The notes under the pieces are model-generated. The model made no database searches, was not told the DNA's origin, and saw only the letters and a program-made list of their open reading frames with translations. From contig CM055098.1 in assembly GCA_029204225.1 (NCBI GenBank), positions 25,174,973 to 25,238,972 of the forward strand: 64,000 bases of DNA, written 5' to 3'. The DNA is from Diphasiastrum complanatum (Eukaryota > Streptophyta > Lycopodiopsida > Lycopodiales > Lycopodiaceae). Of this stretch, positions 23,426-34,400 are shown in pieces. The stretch's first letter is position 1; each line of letters opens with the position of its first letter. The position numbers were made by a program, and so were the translations under genes.

Positions 23426-24080
23426 GAGATTTCAACTAGTTTAGTCTAGTTTAGTCATATTTTGGTAAATTGTCAATATGAGGCCAAAACTCATTTTAGA
23501 CTTAGAGATAAACTTTTTGAAGTTATATTAGTTTAAAATACATTCAATAAACACTTTCTGAAAGTGTGGAAAAGTTGGTAGTCGAGTTTGAGAGAGATTC
23601 AAATTTGAACTTTGGGTACATTGAATCTAGACCCAAAAAAAGTAGGGTTTACATTTTGGAGGGAAAGCCAAGTGGCCAAATAGGGTTTGGAAACTCTATA
23701 AAAGGATGTAACTCATGGAGAGACACATCTTCTCTCTTCTCTCTCTCATTTCATTATGATACATGGTTCTCTTTGGGTTCTACTAGTCATTGGTGCAATG
23801 CACTCTCTTGATGATATCTTGCAATCTTGTGTGTAGAATGCTCATATTTTGCTATTTTTGGTTCCACACGTGTGAAATACAGTAGGGTACTGTAATTGTA
23901 TGGACAACAAACATATTTTATGTTTTGGTTCATGTTTGATCAACATCTCTTAGAGTTTGCATCTCATTTTGTATGTAGATGCTATTTTTTTCTACATTGG
24001 CAAGATTGTTGGTTTGCTCCTTTTTGTAACCAAAGATCAGGGTCATGGATTGGATCTTGAATGATCTGAAATCCTTCACA
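23421..24080 (+). repeat. 3' LTR of the non-autonomous element
   Basis: 660 bp, TGTGAGAGATTTC to ATCCTTCACA, preceded by the purine tract GAAGAGGGAA and followed by ATGCA. It is the pair of 20,129-20,785. Confidence 0.93.
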
Positions 24081-24085
24081 ATGCA

Positions 24086-25115
24086 ATAGTATGAATGATT
24101 GGAATTGTTTAATTTCCTCCTTGCCCTATCTCACCAACCGTATCACTGGCAGGAGGATGTTGTGGCTCATTTGATAAAGAAATGACACATTCTTTGTTAT
24201 TTTAAATTCTCTTACCTCCCCCAATTCATGTAACAAAACTGAAAGATATTTTATTCTTATTTTAACAATTATACCAATTCACTATAATTTTACTGCAACA
24301 ATATGTCTACCTTTCTAAACAGCATACGTGTGGGTTGTATCGCTACCACTAATAAGATACTACAAGGTGTGAAAAAATCTCAATCAAATAATTTTTTTGA
24401 TTGTTGTGGCCTTTGATAGTGAAAAGCCACTCAATTACTCATGGGATTCTTCAAAAAAAAATTTAGTAGTTGAAATTCAAATAGATTGTCATGATATCCA
24501 CAAGATCTCCTTATGTATAGGTGACATGCTAGAGTAGGTTACTGATAGAAAAAAAAAGCTAGAAGCCTTGCCAATTGGATACATGATCCATAAGCAAAAT
24601 TGCTCATTTTTCATAGCTCAATATATACTACTTACCAAAACTTGCCAAGCAATGGAGCATGCACTTAGGTCACATGCTTGTTGCTCACATTGTACAGTCT
24701 CGGGTGTGAGTACAAATGTTGTTACATGCACATACGTTGCCATTCAAAAAATGATAAATGTTTATTACGCCAAGCTCGAACCTAGCTCCTTGTTATTATC
24801 AACTCATTGGATAAAAAATAATAGATTTGGGTGGGCATAACCAACTCAAGCAGGATACACCAACTCATCACGTGTGTGAAAAAAGTTAGATATTGCCTAT
24901 GCTTAATGATATTATCAATGCATGGGATCATTAAAAAACCGAACTTGAGTGGCCGAGCCAAACTCCAACATGCCTCTGAAAAGATATAAATTTATCTAGA
25001 AGTTTCATAGATTGACACCCCTTTGTGTTTACCCTTTTCCACCCTTTTCACTCTATGCCCGAGCCCCAACACTAATATACACCCTAAGGCCCAATCCCCG
25101 AATATTAAACCCCTT
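24086..25115. other. Upstream region of the host gene
   Basis: AT-rich sequence without recognisable genes or repeats. It separates the LTR element from the host gene promoter and may contain its distal regulatory sites, but none can be pointed to from sequence alone. Confidence 0.45.
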
Positions 25116-25122
25116 TATAAAT
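25116..25122 (+). promoter_or_regulatory. Probable TATA box of the host gene
   Basis: TATAAAT in a CCCTTTATAAATC context, 150 bp before the start codon at 25,266. Transcription would be expected to begin about 30 bp downstream, inside the GA repeat. Confidence 0.55.
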
Positions 25123-25133
25123 CTTTGTCGGGC

Positions 25134-25136
<3 letters not shown>

Positions 25137-25173
<37 letters not shown>
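25137..25173 (+). repeat. (GA)n microsatellite in the promoter/5' leader
   Basis: About 18 GA units without interruption. GA/CT runs at transcription starts and in 5' leaders are common in plants and can bind BPC/GAGA-type factors. Here the run begins about 14 bp after the TATA-like site and about 92 bp before the start codon. Confidence 0.9.
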
Positions 25174-25175
<2 letters not shown>

Positions 25176-25265
25176 GCGTGCATGGAAGGGGGAAGGGCAT
25201 TGGATCGAGGAAGAAGAAGAGTATGATTGAGGGAGCAAATCGGCGAGGAGGAAGGTTGTGCAGCT

Positions 25266-25430
25266 ATGGAGCCGGAGTTGGATCCAAGGCTGAAGGCGCT
25301 GCCGTTCAAGGTCAGAAGCATGTCAAGGGAGTCGCAGTCGCAGAAGGCAGTCAATGTCATCGATTCTGATCTGCGCACGCACTGGTCCACTGGCACCAAC
25401 ACCAAGGAGTGGCTGCTTCTGGAGCTGGAG
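25266..25430 (+). CDS. Host gene exon 1 (residues 1-55)
   Basis: Starts at the first ATG after the GA-rich leader: [10 protein letters not shown]. Ends E-L-E with donor GAG/GTGGGT, phase 0. It encodes the first strands of the beta-sandwich (S-M-S-R-E-S, D-L-R-T-H-W, W-L-L-L-E-L). The 5' end of the transcript is not determined. Confidence 0.88.
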
Positions 25431-28400
25431 GTGGGTTTTGGAGATTTTCAGCTCAATTAAGAGGAGTGCAATTTTTTACATGTCATGCCAATTTTTGGTA
25501 GAAAATACGTTGCGTCGAAGTTATTCTAGTTTGGCTGACAATGGGCTCAGAGAGAGACTAATGTAGCCCTAGAAATTTGATCGCTTTGCTGTTGTTTGTA
25601 TACAGGAATCGTGTTTGCTCTCGCATATACGCATACACAACAAGTCGGTGTTGGAGTGGGAGATTTCAGTTGGCTTAAGATTTAAGGTGGTATGGTTGTT
25701 GTGATTTGGTTCCAGTGCTTTCATTTTCAGTTCATTTTCATTACACCACGTTACGATCAACAATTATGTGTAGAAGCTCTCACTGAATAGCCTTTGGTAT
25801 AAAAACGCAGTTTGCATCAGAAGGTTGTGTCAAAGACATCAGATTATCCAAAAAATTAATTGGCTTAATAGGCACGACAAGTTCTATCAGTGCATCATTT
25901 AAGTGCCTTTTGAAGGCTTTCTAGCATCTTCATGATGGTTGTTTGACTCTGATTTGAGTGAATATGGTGAGCATCTTATATTATTAGCATAAATGGACAC
26001 TACAACAAAGTGGATTTTTTGAATGCAAAATATGGATTCTCAAATGAACAATTCACCTAGGCCTTATCTCTTATGGAGATGCAAAGTAGACCTAGACAAT
26101 GATCGTATAGAGGGCCCATGCACTGTGCTCATGGCATGTTTATAAGGTGAAGCATTCCTTTTCTAACTTTGGTGGGGAAGGTTCACTATCCTTTAAAGTT
26201 TATGTAGATTGTGTATGAATATTTTCACTTGAGTGTCTTTGTATTTGACATGATAATAGGATAGAACATTATGTTCAGTTTCTAGGTACGTAGCTTTCTA
26301 TTTGAATCTATAAGTGACCTATATCACATGGGAACCCTAAATATGGACCACGATACTTTATATGCGTTTTGGGCCCAACTATCAACTTTAACTTGTTATT
26401 CAAATTCTAGAAAAGTAGAGAGTAGGCTGGAAGGAAGGCTCCAAACCCTAGCTTTAAATTTTTTCTTATCAAGGTTTTAAAATAGGGGAGGAGGATTAGG
26501 TTTTTAGAATCTAGATTCTATAGAAGCTGTTAAACTTGTAGAACCTTGGCATCTCCCATGTATGAGTGACTCCGATTTATAAGCTACTTCGTCTTGAGGA
26601 AGTAAAAGTGCATCTTGGAATTCTTGTGTGTAGACTTAATATGTGTCTACATCAAGGGGTCACTCACTTTTGAGAATAAGTTTGGTCGCGTTGGGTACAT
26701 TTCGTAAAATGTACCTTTGGAGTCAAAATAGTAATTGATAGAAGAGAAAGACGATCGAGAAATCGTCTTGTCTTGTCTTTGAGTGCTTGGTTTGTTGGAA
26801 GATGATGATTCTTGGAAGGGATTGAAAGTCTCAATTTTCTTTCACTTATCACCATTCCAAGGACAAGAATGTCATTAAAGAGGAAAGTATGCTATTTCCC
26901 TCATCAATGCAGGTCAATTAGCCTCTAACCTTAGGTTAAGGGAGCCTAGTTGAGGTTAGGAACTAACTCGAGGTTGATTTGGAACAACTTGGTGAACGCA
27001 TAGTCAACTGTGACTAGAATTGTAATTATCTGTTAATGGACAACCATTGCATGGACATTAGCAGAGAGCGTAGTCCATGGGGGTACCTGAGGATTGACGC
27101 TACATATCCAGGTTGGAAGTACGTAGATTTTTGTCAGTGTTGGACTAAGTAAAAGGTTGGAACTAACTGCATTTTTTTTTTAAGATTTTGTTTGAAGGGG
27201 GTACTTTCAAATCTTGTGTACAAATTTTTCTATTCAATTGCTTACTCTCTACTGTTCTATGATCTTCCATAATAATCATTAGGATCCATTTTTATCCACC
27301 TTAATTTGCTAGAAGTGAAGTCTAAATGGGAGACCCAGATATTTTTCCAATTTGTGCTCACATGCTTTGTAGTAAGACAAGTTCATAGCACTTTAGAAAT
27401 CATCAATTGAAGTTTTTGATCACAAGGTCTTGCAAGCCAAAGTTTTTCTTGTTAGAAGGATTATGTCTAGGTGCTGTGTCCTCATGGTCTTTGATTCTTC
27501 ACTAGTTCATAGCACTTCACAACTCATTGCTTTTATATTTTTCAAATACGATTCTTGGAAGTCAAGATATTGTAGATCATAGTTGCAACGAATCGCGATT
27601 TTGGGGTTATAGCGATTCAGGAATTGCCATTCTTAGAATTGCGATTTGCTGCCCAAAATCGTCCGAATATTTTTTTGATACTTTTCAGAAATTTTTTTGG
27701 ACCTGAAATGAACATGACAAGTGTAAGCAATCTACACTAACTCGTGCTAATTTAAGTCATAACTTGCTCCAAAATTTCTGAAACTATTGAAATTAGACCT
27801 GAAACTACTATAATCATAATCTTCTGTGTTTTCTCTCTCTATTGATACCCATATTGCTTGTTTTTTGTTTCTAAAGAAAAAAACAGCGATTTTGGGTGAA
27901 TCACTGTTTTTTTTTACAGCAATTCTACAATCGCGATGCGAAATGTGATTTTAGAACGGGCGGTGCAACTATGTTGTAGATGCGGTTTTTAAGTTATTTT
28001 AATAGTTTTGTGATTGCTGTCACTTTTGTACTTTTTTTGTGTCATTTTTTGAAGACTTTTTGTTTTTTTTATTCCTCTTCCTACAATGAGTTGCTTTTGT
28101 TGCACATTCTTGCCCATAAGTCTATCATTTAGAGGTGAGAGGGATTGGTATTCAATCTTTTCAAGGTTTTTAACGATTCATTTTCTAACTAGGTATGTAT
28201 TTGTCTGATTGTAATTTGTTTTAGGTTGTAGATAAGAGAGTGTTTTTCGATGATGGAGTATTGTCAACACCAATATACATTTTTTTGTGCTATTGCGACT
28301 ATTTGAGGGACCTATGGAGGTAGTGGTTAGTGTTCTCATGGACTGTTACTAAGGATTTCACCACTGTTCCAACTTCTACTATCAAGTGCATGTTATCAAT

Positions 28401-31400
28401 AATACCCACTATCACTTCAATCCATCATACTGACCACATGTCCTTTAGTCATTATTGATAGTTCTATGATGGAGCTCATTTGGGCTATGTAGTAGATGTT
28501 GAAACAAGTTGTTATCGAGTCAAACATAAATGAGTGCTAAATACCATAAACATATGTAGATCAGTCACACTACTAATTTATTTCATAGTAGGGGCCGAAG
28601 GTTGTGTCTCTCTTAGGTTTGTTTTAGATGATAGTGTTGTGGCATTATTATTCCGAACTATGTAGTATGATGCATCTTGACCTATTTGGTCACCCCCCTT
28701 TTCTTTCATAGATGATTTGGGACATTATGGAACATTTTTCATTTTGGACTCTACTTTTACAATGTTTTAGCATATAGTAGCTGCGTGGGTGCATAGGCAT
28801 GCACTTGATGCTTATGGCACATGGATAGTCTTTATGGGCTGTTAACACTCTCGTTATGTTTGCATGGCACAAAATGTTTTGGATTCAACAAAGTTTTAGG
28901 ATATATCTTATGCATCATAGATATGTAGAAGGGCCACTAGATATTCACGTTGAGGCAAACGATGGTGTAGATGAGTCCACAACCATGATCAGTCTAATAT
29001 TAAGCTTATAGATGCATTATTAGCTTATGAGGCATTGCCCTTGTCTTTACAGAGTTGGAGAGATCACATGATGCTATCAATGAAATAGAGGTCCAATCTC
29101 CATGTGATGAACTTTCTACAAATCACATTTTTATAGCCGTAGAGACACATTTTCCCCTCATGATTACTATACATGCAGTGTTACTGGAACTCCTGATGGT
29201 CAAAGCCATCTTGGTATAGATGACTTACTTGATGTTGACTAAACTTGGTGTTCTACTTTCTACATTGGTACCACTTATTCCTGTGGATGTTGAGTGTTAT
29301 GGCTTTCCTTCATTTGTGGTAGAGTTCCCTTGGTACACACTAATAGTTTTCCTCCATTTGTGTGATTGTAGATTCTTCATGATACTTAGTGGCAGAGGCA
29401 TATTGTTGGTATTTGGCGTCGACATCCTTAGGTGTTAGGCTCTCTTTTTTGGCCATGATACAATGATTATTTTTTTGCAAGGATTTTTCTGGATAAGATA
29501 TTGACAACACATTTACTGGGATTCAATGATTCAGTTTTGGGCCATGATGCTCATATTGATGCTGCACATTGAGGTACATCTCTATTGTAGATGGCAAGAG
29601 ACTTGCTCATGTTGATGCCCTTATTTGGTGAGCTTGGTCCATATGACTCACATGGTACATACTTATTTGGCATTCTACTATCATTAGACTCATCACCCAT
29701 GACATTCATTATGATGCCTTCATTTGGCATTCGTATAGCTTGATGGAGCTTCATGTTTCTCTCAATCGGAGTCACTTACACTTGTGTTCGGGGTTTTAGT
29801 TCAACATGGATATCTTTGTAGACATATGCACTTTTTCCATTTGTATATGGTAGTGACCTTACTTGACAACATATGCAGTTTTCCATCGATATCTTGTGGC
29901 AACTATATCAAATTTTCAGGATATAATTATCTTTTGTGGGCCACATCGAGGGCAACTTTTTTGTTTGTAGGGGAGTTTTGTGGACATATAATACTTATAG
30001 GGCTTATTTGATATTGTGGGAGTTCCAACCCATTTATTTCTTGGCAAGACCAATGGCTATATATGTATATATATAGGCACATTGGTTGTGGGATTGGCTA
30101 TTGCCAATTGGCTATATTTGATCTTCTTCTAGTATTTTATTTGAGGATGCTATTTGCTTATTTTTTATATGGTAAATCTATGCTTAATGCTATGCTACAA
30201 TTATTGCTACGCAAATAATCATATCTCTCATAGAAATATAGGGTGAAGGCGATGAGCCAATGCATGGATTTGTATGGTTTGGATCACTCCACAAAATCTT
30301 TCATCACGAGTTCAGCTTCTTTGTACATACTTATATTAAATTAAGGACAACTGTCAGATCAGATGGCTTAGGTCATCTAATTGATAAGACCCCCCTTTGC
30401 AATATGTAGCTGTCTGACTAGGAGACGTCTTACAGCTAACTGTCCATGCAATTTAGGAGCACGAAACTAGGAAAAGCTTGCATTTGTGCATAATTTTGTA
30501 CATTCTTGAGCAAAGTATCTCATGCGTCTTGTTCGTTTATACCAAACAACAAAGGTGATATAAAAGAGTTGTTTCAACAGTCTTATTAACCAAAAATCTT
30601 TGAGCAAAGTGTCTCATGCATCTTGTTCATTTATACCAAACAACAAAGGCGATATAAAAGAGTTGTGCCAGCAGACTTATGAACCAGGTCTGTGTTGTTT
30701 GTTGGCTATGTTCTAACGCACCACTTCAAACCTACTATCGCAGCCAGACACGTTTTTGAAGGTTCGGCCTCGCTGTGAAGCTCCTCGCCGTGACATCATG
30801 TACCACATTGGTTACACACCATGCCGTTACGTGAGAATATCTTGTCTACGAGGCAATCCTATTGCAATTTTTTTTATTCAGGTTCTTCCTTTTCCAAAAC
30901 CTTAACATACTATATTTGTGACCTGGTATAAGCAGGGAAAGTTTTCAGTTCTTGTTCATTTTTTGATGAAACTGTGAATCTCTATTTGATCTCCGAATTT
31001 CTTGACACGGAAAATTTTCACATGCTTGCTGAAGTAATGTTCTTCACAATCTGTTTACTGATTTTGTGAACCTGATGTACAGAAGTTGGAGCTGTGCCTA
31101 ATAGCTTACAGAAATCGGTGACTAATAAGTTTTTACTATCCTGTACTGCTTAACATTATGATGCAGTTGATTGGGATAGCTGTCCCTGGTCTTGAACCTG
31201 AGTTTCAACCCGTTGTTGACTACCTTGTTCCTCAAATTATTTCACGAAAGCAAGATCATCATGACATGTATCTTCAGGTATGTAAGAGCTGGCAATTCTC
31301 CCTGCCGAATGAAGGCAGTACTTTATATAATTGTAACATTTTCTAGCATTTTCCAAGATTTACTAAAATTCAATTTTTAATATGTCAAGAGGTCTGAAAG

Positions 31401-34400
31401 ATGGCTAAATATTCCATGCATAGGGACAAGCATCTAGTAGGAGATAGTGGATTGCACATAAATGGGATAGCTTTGACTCCTGATTTGCCTTTTGGATGCA
31501 GTTGCTCCAAGATCTAACAAGCCGATTATCGCCATTTCTTCCTCACTTGGAGGTATGTGTTTGTTCCAGTGATTAGAAGCCAAGTTTTCTTGTCCGAACA
31601 TCATTGATCCATTTTTGACTTTGTTTTGGGATGTGGCTTTGAAGTTTGTCAATGATCTCTCGATTTTCAATATCATGTCATCTCGTAGCTGACACTTCCA
31701 TCTTTGCAAGTAGTATTATATACAAGTGATCATCAATAATGTCAACAATCAAGTCTTCTTTGAAGTTTTCTTGAAGTTCTGAGAATATGTGTGGTTGTTC
31801 AGCTGTACCTACTAAAGAAGCAGTTGTATTTTCCTTTTGTCCCTTCTTTTGAAACATGTTAGCAGCTCCAGTATTAGTTTCGTATGTTCGCACTTGAAGT
31901 TCTGTGTTGTTTTGCAGACCGAGCTGACTGTTGGGAGTGAGAGTATGGAGTCATCCATTCGATTCTTTGCAATGCTTGTTGGTCCCTTTTATCCGATTCT
32001 ATGCGTGATTGGGGGAAGGTAGTATAAAGTTTCAACCTTGACTGCATATAGTAAGCTGTGTTGAACTAGCTCTTTGATCTGTCTCATCTGAGCACATATA
32101 CCGTGGTGCTATTCTCCTACTTCAACTTGAGTCCTCGACACATACTGTTCAAAATGATCTGTGTAGCTGAATACGCCCTGTTGTGTAGTTGAAGGCTGGT
32201 GTGATTGTGTGTTTTGTGGAGGACTTTTTGGAAATGAACTATTGATGTAGAAGTTTGTAAGTCTGAGGACTGTCCACATAAACACAATATTAACTAAAGT
32301 TAAGGTGCACTGCATTCATGGCCTTCATGCATTCTTGTCAGAGCTAAAAGCATATGTGCTCATTCAATCACGATCTGTCTGGGAAATGGTTCAGATTTCC
32401 TATTAAAGCTTTAGTACCATCTTCCACGATTGCAATTGAAGTCATAGATGGTATGGCTAAAAGCACACAAAACTTAGTGGGTGATCTGGGCAGTCACATT
32501 TGTAATAACCAAGCATGTATTTGCTGTGTGGGTGGTGAAGTCTACGGTTCAACACATTGAATGTTCAGACTGTACTCTATAATATTGTCAAATAACGAGG
32601 AATTGCTGCGCTTATCTGTGTAGATCAGTTGCAGTTTGAATTCCACACGACGTTGATACTGTTTGAAACTGAGTTTAGAATGAGTCAAGTAGATGGTTGA
32701 GAACATGTGAAACCAATGTGGAAGATGTCTACTGTAGTATGTACAGCGTTGAAACTAGATTCTTATACAGTAAAGGAATTTCAATGTCTTCACGCTTGCT
32801 GTCAATCAGTGTACACTTTGCGCATAATCATTTCAGCTAAGCACTATCTATTGATATCTGTGCAGGGAAAACGAAAAGGTTGTGCCAGTTACTCAAGATT
32901 CGGAGCCGAATAAGATTAGCCAAGCAGCAGTCTTTACTGTATCTTCAAATTTCCAGGTTGCTCCTGATAATTTCTTAGGTTTTTGTCAGACAGTTCCGTT
33001 TGGGGATCAAGTTAGATTGCACATAATTTCTTGTTTGAGCTTGCCTAGTAGTCAAGAGCCAGTTGTCTTATTGCTTAAAGAGGGAGGTTTTGATTTAAGA
33101 ATTATGTTTTGAAGAGCACATACGAAATTTTGAATGAGCGTTTGAATGCTTTCAGGCTCCTCCCAGGAGGGTCAGAAGTCCCGGCTTGTCTCACCAGCAT
33201 TCTGGTCATGCTTTGGCATTTCGACCTGATTCCATTTTGCTTCTGTTGAGAATGGCTTACAAAGAAAACTCTCTTGGAATCATATGTCGAAAGGTGAACG
33301 TACACATTTATTGTGATTTGAGTCAGCCATAATCAATATTTCACAAGGTTTTTTGATTATGAATGGTGGGGCACTTTTTCACACGACAATAGAATGATTT
33401 GCATTAATTTAAACTGTTTTTTTAAGCTGGTGTATTTATGATGTTTGAATGGCAGATTGCCAGGATCTTTCGGAAGATTGCCGGGCAGTTCTCAACTGTT
33501 GAAACAAATGTTGCAGTGACCCCTGCAGAAGCAAATACATCAGCCACCTTAGGAGTGGAAATTCTGACAGTCAGTACTGATTTGAAAAAGTCTTTTACAG
33601 ATTCAGCTGATTATTCACCAATCTTTGGAGAAGATTTTAGAGAGCTCAGTGACGACATATCCGAAGTAGACCATGCAGGAGTCCTGGAGTCAGCCTTGGT
33701 TGAGGAGGGGCTGCTACATATCTTATATGCTTGTGCCTCACAGGCAAGTGTCATCCCTTTTGCATTCCCTTATCTTAGATTCTTGTGTCTGAAGTTGGAC
33801 AAGGATGTTTGAAGTTGCTCAGTTTCCTCTTAGAGTTACATGCTCAGATTTCTCACTCTTTCTGAAGGAAACTAGGAGGAATTTATATGTTATGGGCATA
33901 CAGTACATAACGAGGGTCTCTGATGGTCCCTGAGTCACTACATTTTTATTGCTAAGAAACTTTCTGGATAGGGTCCCTGACATGTTGCTCTGGACAAGGC
34001 TGGCGTTAGCCGTAATCCTAGAGGTAGCTTCCTGGAAGGTTTTCCAAAGGGTCGTCGGTCTAGTACAGATAGGTTCTCTACTAGTCGGCTCACAATTTAT
34101 GTTTTTGATGTTCCTAAGTGTTTTTGTAGGAGATACTTGGCAGTGTTCCTTTGTAGGATCTGGGCTATAGTGTTTTGTTGATTATAGTTGGAGATTGCCA
34201 CTTGGTCAACATCATATTCTGTATTGTTTTTTGCGATATGTTGTTCCTAATTTTTGCTGCCTCAATGAGTGCATTGAAAATGAAGATATGATTGAAGGTG
34301 GAGCGATGTCCCTAAAGCCTTGATTTTTAATAGCACGTGATTGACGAGAGCCTTTGGTTCACTGGTCTATGCAGTCTAGAGGATGGTCCCATAAAGCTTG

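Larger units (their letters stand above)
20129..24080 (+). mobile_element. Complete non-autonomous LTR retrotransposon with copia-like Gag ORF
   Basis: A 3,952-bp element with direct LTRs (657 and 660 bp) beginning TGTGAGAG and ending CTTCACA. It has an initiator-Met primer site right after the 5' LTR and a purine tract (GAAGAGGGA) right before the 3' LTR. It is flanked by ATGTA (20,124-20,128) and ATGCA (24,081-24,085), a 5-bp target duplication with one mismatch. By eye the LTRs differ at roughly 5% of positions. The 2.6-kb interior encodes no reverse transcriptase. It has one 479-codon ORF starting with a copia-type Gag domain and a second 194-codon ORF. It must depend on another element for replication. 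Confidence 0.88.

Noticed and set aside
20129-24080. Reading the 479-codon ORF as a host gene
   Set aside because: It sits precisely between paired LTRs with primer site and target duplication and begins with a copia Gag domain.
25023-25405. Open frames on both strands around the GA run (repeated R-E or S-L)
   Set aside because: They are translations of the dinucleotide repeat and its flanks. The real coding start is the ATG at 25,266 supported by conserved sequence.
29551-30011. Short frames in intron 2
   Set aside because: No motif, no codon pattern and no splice context to suggest an extra exon.
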